NCBI GenBank assembly: GCA_021234155.1
Contig: JAJEKV010000172.1
Location: 1 to 64,000 of the forward strand
Length of the DNA: 64,000 nucleotides
Origin: Isoetes taiwanensis
Taxonomy: Eukaryota > Streptophyta > Lycopodiopsida > Isoetales > Isoetaceae
Direction: 5' to 3'
Shown here: positions 54,740 to 64,000 of the stretch, piece after piece
How positions within the stretch are numbered: position 1 is the stretch's first letter
Layout: every line of letters starts with the position of its first letter
Program-made: the position numbers and the translations under genes
The notes under the pieces: generated by a model
Databases searched by the model: none
The model's input: the letters and a program-made list of their open reading frames with translations, nothing else
Told to the model about the DNA's origin: nothing

Positions 54740-56340
54740 CCCAAATGAAGTTCCAAACCATGAAGGAGATTTCCTGTATTTCTCTTTCCGGTGCGAGGAT
54801 CATCGAGGCCATATAAATACGCGCGGAGCATAATACAGACTTTGCCACTGTGACTCTACCTGCCATTGAAAGCTTAACACCCTTTCATCAATTCAGATGA
54901 CGCCAAAATGCCACCAAAATATCCTCCCAAATACTACTAACAGAGATGTCAATACCAAATAATATTCCCAAAAGTTTAGCACACTGACGTTGTGGCTGCA
55001 TTCGCCAGGGAAAATTCATCAGAAAGACAGGCGAAGGTTATGATGATGGCCACAAAGCTAAGCACTTTTCCCAATTCATAAGGCACCCAGAAGCAATAAA
55101 AAATGCATCCAGAAGCTCTTTGGCACTTGTCAAGTTATCTCCCTCTGCTTGTAAAAACAAGAAAGAGTCGTCTGCATACTGGCCCCCAATCTGGTGGGAG
55201 CCATCCATCTTTCGAAGCAGAGATGAGCAATTGGGAGAGTGCTTCTGCAATAATGGTGTATATGTATGGAGCCAGCGGGCAACCCTAACGAATTCCGCGA
55301 CCTACATTAAAAATCAGAGAGGATTCGCCATGACATGATACTGTGGCTTTGGCAGACGTCAACAGTTTCGTCACTAGTGCCGCGCTAGCATCACCCTCTC
55401 CAAGAACTCCCAGCAGACACTATCATAGGCTTTGGCAAAATCCAGCTACAGATAGACTATCTTCTTGTCAGTTTTACGTGCCCAGTGAATACCTTCGAAA
55501 GCGGCCACAACATTATTAAGGATACATCTTCCCAGGATGAAACTAGACTGCATCATGTTGATGGAGTCCATCATAACACCTTGAATTCTCAAAGATAGAG
55601 CTTTAGCAATTATTTTTTATACAAAAGAAAGCAATGTAATCGGACACCAATCAGAGATGGACAAGGCTCTTTTACTTTAGGAATTAATGACATGCAGCCC
55701 AGAAATTCAATGCCTCGGCCTGCATCAAGTCCTCATATGTCTGGCACACCGAGTCTCCAAGCCACTCCCAGTATTCTTGGAAAAACTCGATCGGGATCTC
55801 GTCCAAACCAGGGCATTTATTTGGTGTCAATGCACGACATGCCTCTTGGAGCTCCTGCTTAATAAGTGGCAGTTGCAACTCCTGCTTTTTAGCCTCTGAC
55901 ACCTTTTGCGTGATCTTGGTAAGAACGACTTCTTCCATGACATCACTATATTGACAAGTCTTGTCTTGGAAGAAGCGAGAAAAATGCTCATACGCAAATT
56001 GCTTAATATCGGCAGGATCTTGGAGAGTCTAGCCACCAGATAACTTCAATGACGACATTGCCGCTGCATATTTCTTTTGCCGAGCTGCCCGAAAGATCAT
56101 CTTGGAATTAGTGTCATCTTCCTTCAGCCAGGTGATTTCTGCCTTTACCCTTGCCTGGGAGGCTCTTTTTGTCTCATCCGCTGCAATCATACGCAAAATC
56201 TCATTCTCTCATATACCATCAGTAGCCTAAGAGTGTCAAGTTCCCGATACAATGCCTCCAAGGATGCTCGCTCTTGCTGAGCCCTTTGCCTGCACCATGA
56301 CTTCGCAAATTCTTGCCAAAGCCTTAACCATGGCTGACAT
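54740..56340 (-). mobile_element. L1-like LINE, RT part (5' side of the split element)
   Basis: Read on the minus strand: QELQEACRALTPNKCPGLDE and IPIEFFQEYWEWL (RT start), then after breaks LDFAKAYDSV-type sequence near 55430, QIGGQYADDSFLFLQA (motif C, about 55190), LDAFFIASGCLMNWEKC, and MAGRVTVAKSVLCSARIYMA followed by FMVWNFIWGG at 54741. The next block expected in L1 (KVSWWKCVHPKAIDG) is at 53.1 kb, beyond the inserted LINE. The upstream part near 55900-56340 is less clear. Confidence 0.75.
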
Positions 56341-58870
56341 CCCCAAGTCTTCACTAAAGGTCTGGAATCAAATCCGTTAGCAATGCCATGAGAAATTAGT
56401 ATCTTTCAAAAATCTAGTGTTCAATTTGAATACTGTTCTCGTGGATCTGGTAGGACGGAGACTTGAGAAAATAACTTGTGGAGTGCGATCAGAGACTTTT
56501 AAGCCTATACTCTAATATGAACTACAGGCACACGTTCTTCATCAATTACTATTCATAACCTTCTAAGATAATCTAAGTCTCGTTATTCTCTCAGAAGTTT
56601 GTGTAAGATATACATAATTATCTCCTTTTGTTATGTTTGCTTATGTGTTTAAATAGCTCTTTTTAATTATCTTTAATGTTTCCATACGCTCACTCTATTC
56701 TAGTCTATCTTAACCATAGGTTATATTCACGTCGGTACGCCTTTGAATTACTTATTCATATTATTATTTTCGTAAATTTGTCACACATACATACACTCTT
56801 ATATTTACAGGTACATCTCACAGATACATTTGACGTAACTGGTACCGCCCGGGTCGCTATCTGGCAGTGCTATGGCCATGAAATCCTCCTGTATCACAGA
56901 AGGACAGTTGTGACTATGGTGTCCACGGCGGAAGACATGCCTGGTCCCGCTTGAGGCTATTATATAATGATGGATATTGCCATTCCACGTAGAAGGAGAC
57001 TGGATATAGCACCATATATCTGATGGAGAAGTGGTTTATGATTATCTACCCTAGACCACGTTAAAGAGGTACTATAGTAAGGTGGAGAGCTGGATTATAA
57101 ATACCCAGCTCATGAAAGGGAGATCACTTTAGAAGTGTAGGTTTCGACAATGATGGTGCAGGCATAGCGCGAAAAGGTAGAGAATAATGTTGTATGCGGA
57201 TGCGGATCCATAAACTATGGATTATAAAATTACGCATACGTTGCATTTCGTGAGGAGATTGATGTTCCTGAGGTGTGCAATAACGATGCAAGCATGTGCA
57301 TGATTAAGATGCCGACATAGTCATTTGGATACGCTTAATGACGTTGGCCAAATGCATGACTATTACGCATGGTATAATTTAAGGGAATGGCGACATCTGA
57401 TGTTGACTGGGAACATCGAGATGCCGGATAACAGACTGGAGAATTATGTGGAATGTAGTTTCCACACAAGGACAAAAGAAGGCGACAATTGGTTGCTGCA
57501 AGGTATATTAAGTCATGTACCCACATGACAAGTGTGAGACAAGAGGAGCTTGAGAGTTGTTGTAAACAACATTTCAAATATAGAGAGTTTGGCAGGACAC
57601 GTTGAATATACCAAAGTCTGGAGTATGAACAAGGTAGGCACCCAATGAACATCTCACCAAGGAGGATGTGGTCTGGACTTGGTATGATGTGTATATTCCG
57701 AGGAGTAACTCCGCGTTGGTATATGTGTACTAGGACCATTTAATAGAAAAACATAACTAAAAGAAGATAGGATATATACTAGAACTTTTAGTTCACATTC
57801 CATATGAATACGGAAGTAATGAAGATAAGGGTTCTTATACTAGAGATCAAACATGTCCACAAGGAACCTAATATGGCATTTGCCCCTGCGGAAGTTATGA
57901 CTAGAGGTTGAGGACCAAGGCAACTAAGGTTAGAGACATGTCTATGGTACCAAATAACCGAGTTGAGGAAATAAGTTGGCCGCAGGTATGAACATAGCTA
58001 GATGCCTATGTCAACGAGTTACATATGAGTGTAGACTTAAGGTTGGTGCACACATGTTACTATATCATATAATAACAACGTAGCGGTCTTGGATGTTGGA
58101 AGGACTTAGTAGTATCAAATACTACACTAGCGAGGATATCAAGAATGTCGATTGTGACATCCAGATGTATGTCATATTGGAAGATGGTAGAATATTCGTA
58201 CAGGGCTGGTGGCATGTTACGTGACAATGTTTACAGAAGAAGCATAATGATATGCTTATATACGAAGATATTGGGTTAAGGTATGGTCCACCAGAGATAT
58301 GCAATCAAGCTATTACTAAGGGAGATGAGAAGAGTTTAAATCAATGAGAATAGCTAGAGTAAGTCTAGCATATACGGTGATGTCACATTGAAGAACATCC
58401 CGAGGATGGTTGGAACGGTATTGGAATAACCGATAATGAGAGGTTAACTACTCAAAGGTTCCAGATATGAATGAATTACTTCAACGTTATAAGCTGAGAG
58501 CATTTATTTGGTTTTGGGAATAAAAAGATGTATCAAATCGCGTCCCCTTGATAGGAGTACGACGACTTTGGTGATTACATCTTTAGGGATAACCGAGAAG
58601 AGGGCAATAGATAGAAATTCCATGTCCCGATAAAAATCAAGACGAGAGGTATAGATCAGAAGGGGTGAGATTATATAGACTAGTAGTCCATATATCCTAA
58701 GAGTTACCCTACTCGGGGGGGAACAATTGTAGGTACGGAAGTAGTGGCTGGAGGATCCGTTGCCTTGCGGCATAGACCCGTTAGAGATTATGACTTTGAA
58801 ACCCTTAAGAGGGTAAGGAATTGGATAATCATATGGCGGTTACTAATGAAGATTGAAACATTGGGTTTTC
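56341..58870. other. Decayed stretch, no gene supported
   Basis: Short frames only, for example 56676-56954 (VTGTARVAIWQCYGHEILLY) and 57325-57528. Sequence style resembles heavily mutated retroelement DNA, but I could not match any domain. Confidence 0.4.
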
Positions 58871-58875
58871 CTATT

Positions 58876-58905
58876 AGAAGAAGAAGAAGAAGAAGAAGAA
58901 GAAGA
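58876..58905. repeat. (AGA)n microsatellite
   Basis: About ten AGA units within AT-rich DNA. Confidence 0.9.
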
Positions 58906-58941
58906 GATTTTAACGGACATGTGACACTTTACAACACACCC

Positions 58942-59013
58942 AGATGGGTCCTGCTCCCACCACTTTACATTGCTGAAGTGGGTCCTTCCCCCACCAACTT
59001 TACATTGCATGGC
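58942..59013. repeat. Imperfect 36-bp tandem duplication
   Basis: TGGGTCCTGCTCCCACCA followed by CTTTACATTGC is repeated as TGGGTCCTTCCCCCACCA with ACTTTACATTGC. Confidence 0.75.
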
Positions 59014-59029
59014 CACTTTCACAACGAGG

Positions 59030-59098
59030 CGTTGAACCCGTGACCTTGGGTATGGCAGTTTAACGTCTTACCAAGAAGACCAGGAGGTTTTAGTGCCT
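59030..59098 (-). repeat. tRNA-like SINE remnant
   Basis: On the minus strand GGTCTTCTTGGTAAGACG (A-box-like) is followed by AAGGTCACGGGTTCAACGCC (B box). No acceptor stem was seen; it is a SINE-type remnant rather than a tRNA gene. Confidence 0.5.
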
Positions 59099-59309
59099 CC
59101 GCTTCATTATGAGGGAGCCAAAGACGACAACATTCAAAGGGATCAAAAGTTGAGGTTGACATGCTAACCTAAGAAAAATAGGTTAGGTGTGACAAAACAT
59201 GGCGAAACGCAAATTAACTGAAGGAACCTTTAGAAAAGGCCTTGGACTGTGGTAGAAACCTTTGGAACTATGGCATAATCCCATGGGAAAAATTATAGTT
59301 TATGTACAG

Positions 59310-59446
59310 GGTTAAAGTACCATAAGTTTAAATTCATCCCTTTTAGGTCAACCCCTTAGGTTAAGATACTCCATGGTGGCGTACCTTTATTGGGTGATGT
59401 GTCAGCTTATTTATACGTATACCGTATAAATACATGGAACGTCACA
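59310..59446 (-). mobile_element. LTR start of a minus-strand Ty3/gypsy element (3' LTR)
   Basis: Reading minus from 59446: TGTGACGTTCCATGTATTTA, then TACGGTATACG and GACACATCACC. This parallels the LTR at 23859 (TGTGACATTCTAGGTATTTA, ATGGTATATG, GACACGTCACC). Similarity fades after about 130 bases, so the far end of the LTR is not located. Confidence 0.6.
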
Positions 59447-59460
59447 TTCTCCCCCTCTTA
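59447..59460 (-). promoter_or_regulatory. Polypurine tract
   Basis: On the minus strand TAAGAGGGGGAGAA directly precedes the LTR start. Confidence 0.65.
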
Positions 59461-60487
59461 GAAATAATGCTGTCCTCAGCATTGGGGTTAGTTAAACAAA
59501 TGACGGTTAATCGAAAACTGCAATAGAAGGAAGTATACATAAAAAGGAAGGTAATTCCTTATTTCCAAAGGTAATAGCATGAAAGCTTAAAACATAGAAG
59601 AGTTTAAGCACCAAGGTGCATTTGACATACTTATCATAAGAAGGTTTAAGGACCGAAGTCCGATATCAAACATCACCGTAACAAAAAGGTAACAGATGTA
59701 GATAAGATAAAACTGGAAAAGTCGGGCCATCAGCAACCCTCTATACATGGGCAGGTCACGTACTGCTTACTGGACTGCAGATGTGAATACATCAGCATGT
59801 ACAAGTCCAACGTAGAGTTGGCCTCTGCCCATTTGGGAAATAGGTGGTACAGCCACATCATAAGAACTACGAAGGTTACATTTCAACTAAGTTAGAGCAG
59901 AGCTCTAGCATTGTGGGATGAGGATATGTGTTTGTTATGTACATAGCATGTACACATACGATAAACATGTTGGAGAGGTAATCTAAGTGGCGACACAAGG
60001 AGAGAAAGACGAGTGTATCCCAAAGTTACTGATGAAGGGTTTAGAGTATGTTCGGGATGAGCAAACAACATTCACTCCGTTGTAGGCTAAGGTAGGATGT
60101 CGTAGTTGGCACCTGAAATAAATGTCAGCGGCCAATAGAATGAAGCTTAAGATGAGGGGGTTGAATAGTACAATAGTATAATTCCAGGATAGGTATCAAA
60201 TAGGAGTTACATGCTAAAAGTTAAAATGTGTCTTGAATAGACACCTAAAACTAGCTTTCCCACATGATCCTAACTTACATGGAGGTGTAAGTTAGGATAT
60301 ATAGGACTCGAACATGGATACAAGTCCGGGTTATCTCAAACATAGGTAATTGTAGAAAGGCTCACAAAATACCAAAATTGTAGATAGGCACATTGATGAC
60401 TCCAGGTAATTTACGATTAATACGAAGGCTCACTCGCTCTTAGGCCATGACTATGGCTTGAACGAGGATGCCAAGTCATTGGGAATG

Positions 60488-60766
60488 CTACAACAATCTG
60501 ATAGCATCATGATAGAGAAGTGTAACAATTAATATTTCCAGGATGTAGGACAATGTTAACTCATAACCCCCAATGGTAGGTGGGTCAACAATATATGGAA
60601 CATATAATAGCGGCTTAAAAGCCACAAGACGATTAATGAATATGTAAAGGAGTAAATGGATTGGTGACTCTACTGAATAAAGGTCACAGCCAAAGGGTGA
60701 GATGTGTACGCTGCTATTGGTGGCGTAAGGGTGGGAATACTGAAAATCGATCATAGACGATAGCAA
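60488..60766 (-). pseudogene. Integrase-like remnant
   Basis: The minus frame reads FQYSHPYATNSSVHISPFGC and DLYSVESPIHLLLY. It recalls the integrase block EFAYN...H.S...SPF...YG..P..P that follows the catalytic Glu in Ty3/gypsy elements. The match is by pattern only and the sequence is much altered. Confidence 0.35.
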
Positions 60767-62149
60767 TCTGGATAGGAAGGTTATTCCCTAACATGAAGGG
60801 TGGTCTTTGCTAACATGCAAAGGTATACCTGTGGCTTGCAAGGCAGCAAGAGCTGAAAAACTCTTTAAAGATTTGGTGTATGGCTTAGGGAAGAAGACTT
60901 GCATGTCCTAGGACAACATGGTGAATTGAATTCACCAAGGACATTTTTAATAATCAGATAGATAGATAGACAACATTTTATGCGTCATGCCATATTGGCA
61001 TCGTCCATGAGGACATATGGCCGGACCCTAGAGACTTGAACACAAGATCTCGGACGGAGGAGGCCTATCGTGAAAGGTCTTTGGGTGGTACGGTCCCCTT
61101 GGATCTTGACGTAATCCCTTGGAATATGTAAGTTCATTTGCGGAACTTAATGACGTTTAGGCACTAAAATAATAGTTGGAAAGACTTCGGCCCAACGCGA
61201 TCTAGATAGCGTAGAAGGGGGTGATGGGTCAACAATGGTTGGAGGCCATTGGAATGTACGGGAGAACAAGTCCAAAAGAGGGTAGACTGCTGTCAATTTG
61301 ACAGGCGTGTGGTGCAGATAACTACTCATAGCCATATAGGCGGTGAAGTTTGGTACAAAATGATACCAAGGTTTGTACCCAACACAAGGACTCACTACGT
61401 ATTACAGAGTATGTGTCATGATCTAGGGGAAGTGATCCATAAAGGAACAAGACCAATGAGAAGGAATATTGAAGGGTGGTAGGATCAAAGGAATCCAAAC
61501 CGATGGTCTAGAGGGGTGCTGCATGGCAGTCCCTAGTCGGTTGGACGACAAAGAGATCCTTTCTCTGGGAATTGAGACGAGTCAAGGTTTAGACACTAGA
61601 GAGAGGCAACGTTAATTAGAATTATGTTTATAAAACATTACTTGTATAACGTCGAATAAGGTCTAATATAAAGCATATGAATGTAGTATGGATTGAATCA
61701 TGGCAAGGCCCGAAGAAATTGTGTTATCAAGGCATCTACCAAAGGAAAAATATAGGTCGAGGAACATAGATAACCGGATACATTATTATCGTCGTTTAAA
61801 GAATATCCAAGGATATAACACATGCTGCTATTCTAGAGAGTTGCCCTGCCATTGTTAATTAAATTCCGGAATTAGTCCCACCAAGTGATTTGATGTTATC
61901 ATAACAAGTTGGCCGGACTTGCTAGATTACGTCGTTTCATTTGGTTGGTTTATTCCTAGGGGATACTAGCTTTATAGATGGTTAACAGTTATCCGGTCGA
62001 CTACGGCAGAGAGAGGTCGACTCCCGTGGCTATGGCAAGACTGCTTACTCTGGCGGCTATGGCAAGAGAGCTTGCTCTGGCGGCTATGGCGAAAAGATCT
62101 TGCTCCGGTGGAGTTGTTGCCTCCACAACGTGGATCTATGGAAGGCAGT

Positions 62150-62640
62150 CTTTTAATTTAAATAGAAAACAGAACCACTATAAATAAAATGAGAACTATT
62201 ATATTCCTTGATAGAGGAACTTAGCCCATTGGTAAAGGGGCTGACTTGGTTGTAGGAGGTCAAGGGTTCAATCCCACAATATGCCCCTTTCTTTTAAAAA
62301 GAGTTGTGGTCTAGAAATAAAACATTAGATATGTATAAGAATGTTTATAAAACATAAATATTATATAAAAAGAAAGTTGGCTCATTGGTAAAGGTGTTGG
62401 CTCAGGTGCGAAAGGTCATGGTTTCAATTCCAGGATGTACCTTTTGCTTAAAAAGTAGGCAAAACAAATTATAGATGTGTATAATAAAGGGAGAGAACAT
62501 TATATTCTACATTAAGAGAGTTGGCAAATTCTTTTTGCTTAAAAAGTAGGCAAAACAAATTATAGATGTGTATAATAAAGGGAGAGAACATTATATTCTA
62601 CATTAAGAGAGTTGGCAAAATGGAAAGACTGTTGGCACCA
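62150..62640 (+). repeat. Tandem array of tRNA-like units
   Basis: Two clear heads have an A box (TTAGCCCATTGGTAAAGG, 62221; TTGGCTCATTGGTAAAGG, 62377) and a B box exactly 43 bases downstream (GGGTTCAATCCC, 62264; GGTTTCAATTCC, 62420). Each is followed by a short T-rich run (CTTTCTTTT, CTTTTGCTT) and an AT-rich tail ending ATTATATTC. The tail of unit 2 (62442-62529) is duplicated at 62533-62620 with a 91-base period, each copy ending in a truncated A box (TTGGCAAA). A tail without a head lies at 62160-62215. Neither head folds into an obvious full tRNA, so they look like SINE-type monomers in a row. Confidence 0.6.
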
Positions 62641-63012
62641 CCTAACCCTAATTTCTGGGCCCGGTAGGAGACGCGGGGTACCCCCTGCCCGCCACTTAGG
62701 GTTTTGGCCGACTTCGTGGGGACCACACTCCCTCGCCTGCCGTCCCAGGTCGCCCGTAGATCATTCCTGAGGTCCCGGAGTCGATGGCGCCGCCTATTTG
62801 CGCGTTCGAATAACCCTTTGCGAAATATGGTCGGTCCACATCCCCTCTTACAAAGAGAACTAAAAGTTTACGCACCAACAAATTACTTACTAGCAAATCC
62901 ATCAACCACAGTACCAAAGAGGTCTAAGGCTACTCTAAAGCTATCCTCTCTACTTAATGGTCTAACGCGTTAGTACATGGCCAGTGCTATGATCTGGTCC
63001 ACCAAAATCATG

Positions 63013-63024
63013 GCTCTGATACCA
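63013..63024 (-). promoter_or_regulatory. Primer-binding site, initiator-tRNA-Met type
   Basis: On the minus strand TGGTATCAGAGC, the usual plant LTR-element PBS complementary to the 3' end of initiator tRNA-Met, lies one base from the LTR end ...GCGTCACA. Confidence 0.8.
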
Positions 63025-63025
63025 C

Positions 63026-64000
63026 TGTGACGCTCCCTGAATATATACGGCGCTCCGGACGTATACATACGGGGACTTCCCCCTCCCATGGCAATCAACT
63101 CACCATGAGCGGGGCCCTCCGTCTAACTCGGACCATTTATAGAAAGATGTCATTCGGCCCACGCCTTCAATGGGGCTCCTAAGTCGCGGAAGCGTGAATA
63201 CATGTTAGCACACAGCATAAATCATATATATAAATAACCACCACGAAGGGTGGCATATCCATCCAAGTACTAACGGCAAAGAATATGCATCTAATCCTAA
63301 GGAAAACACCCCAAACCCCAGGTTCTACCCCGGTTCAGACTCCTGTGAGGATAGACTGACGGCTCGGTCTCAAGAGATCAGCAGACAGAGATATAACCTG
63401 GCGTTGGCTGGCATAGAACATCGGCTAGGGTTGTCCACTCCATCCGCCCCTCCTGTGCACACTTTGCAGATGAGTCGAATCATGCTATGGCGTCACTATA
63501 GCCTTCCGGATACGCAGACTCAAGGTATCACCCTTCGAGCCTACTACAGGGTTCATGAAGCCCCGTCCGATGAGGCAGGTCGGGGATGCGTCCCCTTCCA
63601 GGATCACAGTGGTTCCATGGGTGGACTAGAGAATACGTGCCGCATCAGCGACCCCCGCATCCGTACCCGACTTACTCGCCCTAAATCTACTCAAAGTACA
63701 GGATGCCCCATGCGGGTCACACCTCTGTACCCAGGGAGTGTCAGACCCATACCCGGCCTGGATCGCGCCCTAGCTCAGCGGGGCGGCCTATTAGGCCTAG
63801 TCCTTTGTAGGAGTCTCTCAGGAGCCTTTTATGTTCTTGCAAGACCCCACCCCCACTTCACCACTGTGTCCCTTGTTTGGTGCTAAGTCACTCCATAGCA
63901 TCCACGACTCGGTGGTCTCTTGTACACAGGCCGCAACTAATGGGAAATACAGGGATCTACCTAGGAGCATACTAATAAACACGGCTCAGAGGTCTCTACC
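63026..64000 (-). mobile_element. 5' LTR of the minus-strand Ty3/gypsy element, runs out of window
   Basis: The LTR end abuts the primer-binding site. Its reverse complement at about 63440-63760 (GTAAGTCGGGTACGGATGCG, CCACCCATGGAACC, GTGATCC) aligns with the LTR at 24560-24878. Length is at least 975 bases; the LTR start is beyond 64000. An open plus frame at 63404-63886 is a by-product of this GC-richer LTR. Confidence 0.7.

Larger units (their letters stand above)
59447..63025 (-). mobile_element. Internal region of a decayed Ty3/gypsy element
   Basis: It is bounded by a polypurine tract on the left and a primer-binding site on the right. The internal length (3.6 kb) is short for gag-pol, so part is deleted. 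An integrase-like trace lies at 60488-60766. The stretch near the primer-binding site holds a tandem array of tRNA-like units (62150-62640). Between them no frame is long enough to call RT, RNase H or protease. Confidence 0.55.

Noticed and set aside
57325-57528. Plus-strand frame LNDVGQMHDYYAWYNLREW as a gene exon.
   Set aside because: It has no recognisable domain, no supporting splice sites, and sits in strongly mutated retroelement-like DNA.
62221-62290. A functional tRNA gene.
   Set aside because: A and B boxes are present, but I could not form a seven-base acceptor stem or a proper anticodon arm, and the unit is repeated in tandem with variable sequence.
63404-63886. 160-codon plus-strand open frame as a gene.
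   Set aside because: It lies inside the LTR, opposite to the element, has no motif, and is explained by the GC-richer composition.

Overview
The window looks like a repeat-rich nuclear segment of a large seed-free land-plant genome, most likely a fern or a relative. Three things support this. Spliced plant-type gene pieces are present: a thioredoxin-like protein, PLS-type pentatricopeptide repeats and an AAE14-like ligase. There are remains of NDK7/NME7, a flagellar-axoneme nucleoside diphosphate kinase kept by plants with swimming sperm. Most of the rest is plant-type LINE, Ty3/gypsy and foldback DNA. No rRNA, canonical tRNA gene, CRISPR array or bacterial-type operon was seen.

Layout, left to right. 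1-1417 is the 3' end of an L1-like LINE. 3264-4140 is a truncated direct copy of the 5' part of the thioredoxin-like gene, whose fuller copy starts at 16506. 4713-8156 is a 3.4 kb insertion with a 19-bp target duplication; it looks like a 5'-truncated LINE that read through its own poly(A) and carried 3 kb of flanking DNA. About 9740-16375 is a nearly complete two-domain LINE (ORF1p, endonuclease, reverse transcriptase, zinc knuckle, TTCTA tail), broken by stops and frameshifts and by a nested L1-like LINE at 12836-14972. The only gene I would call intact is the two-exon thioredoxin-like gene at 17904-19593. The last exons of an NDK7 gene with a frameshift follow at 21635-22254.

From 22.3 to 40.9 kb there are LINE 3' fragments of one family, an LTR, a Ty3/gypsy integrase fragment, a (CCTAA)14 tract and long AT-rich stretches with no gene that I can support. 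40.9-44.2 kb holds a row of four same-strand broken gene pieces: PPR, AAE14-like (o-succinylbenzoyl-CoA ligase), BUB3 and PP6 catalytic subunit (FYPP). Introns are kept in at least the last three. A long hairpin, a 1.2 kb retroposon and a three-copy tandem array of a 935-bp composite foldback unit follow (44.6-48.8 kb). 49.8-50.4 kb holds an unidentified broken gene.

51.8-56.3 kb is an L1-like LINE on the minus strand, split by a plus-strand LINE with a TTCC tail. The right end (about 59.4-64.0 kb) is a decayed minus-strand Ty3/gypsy element with recognisable polypurine tract, primer-binding site and LTR. Inside it lies a small tandem array of tRNA-like units with evenly spaced A and B boxes.

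The genes do not form a pathway. The main story is structural: nested retroelements, a probable 3' transduction, partial gene duplication, gene-fragment collection and foldback amplification.
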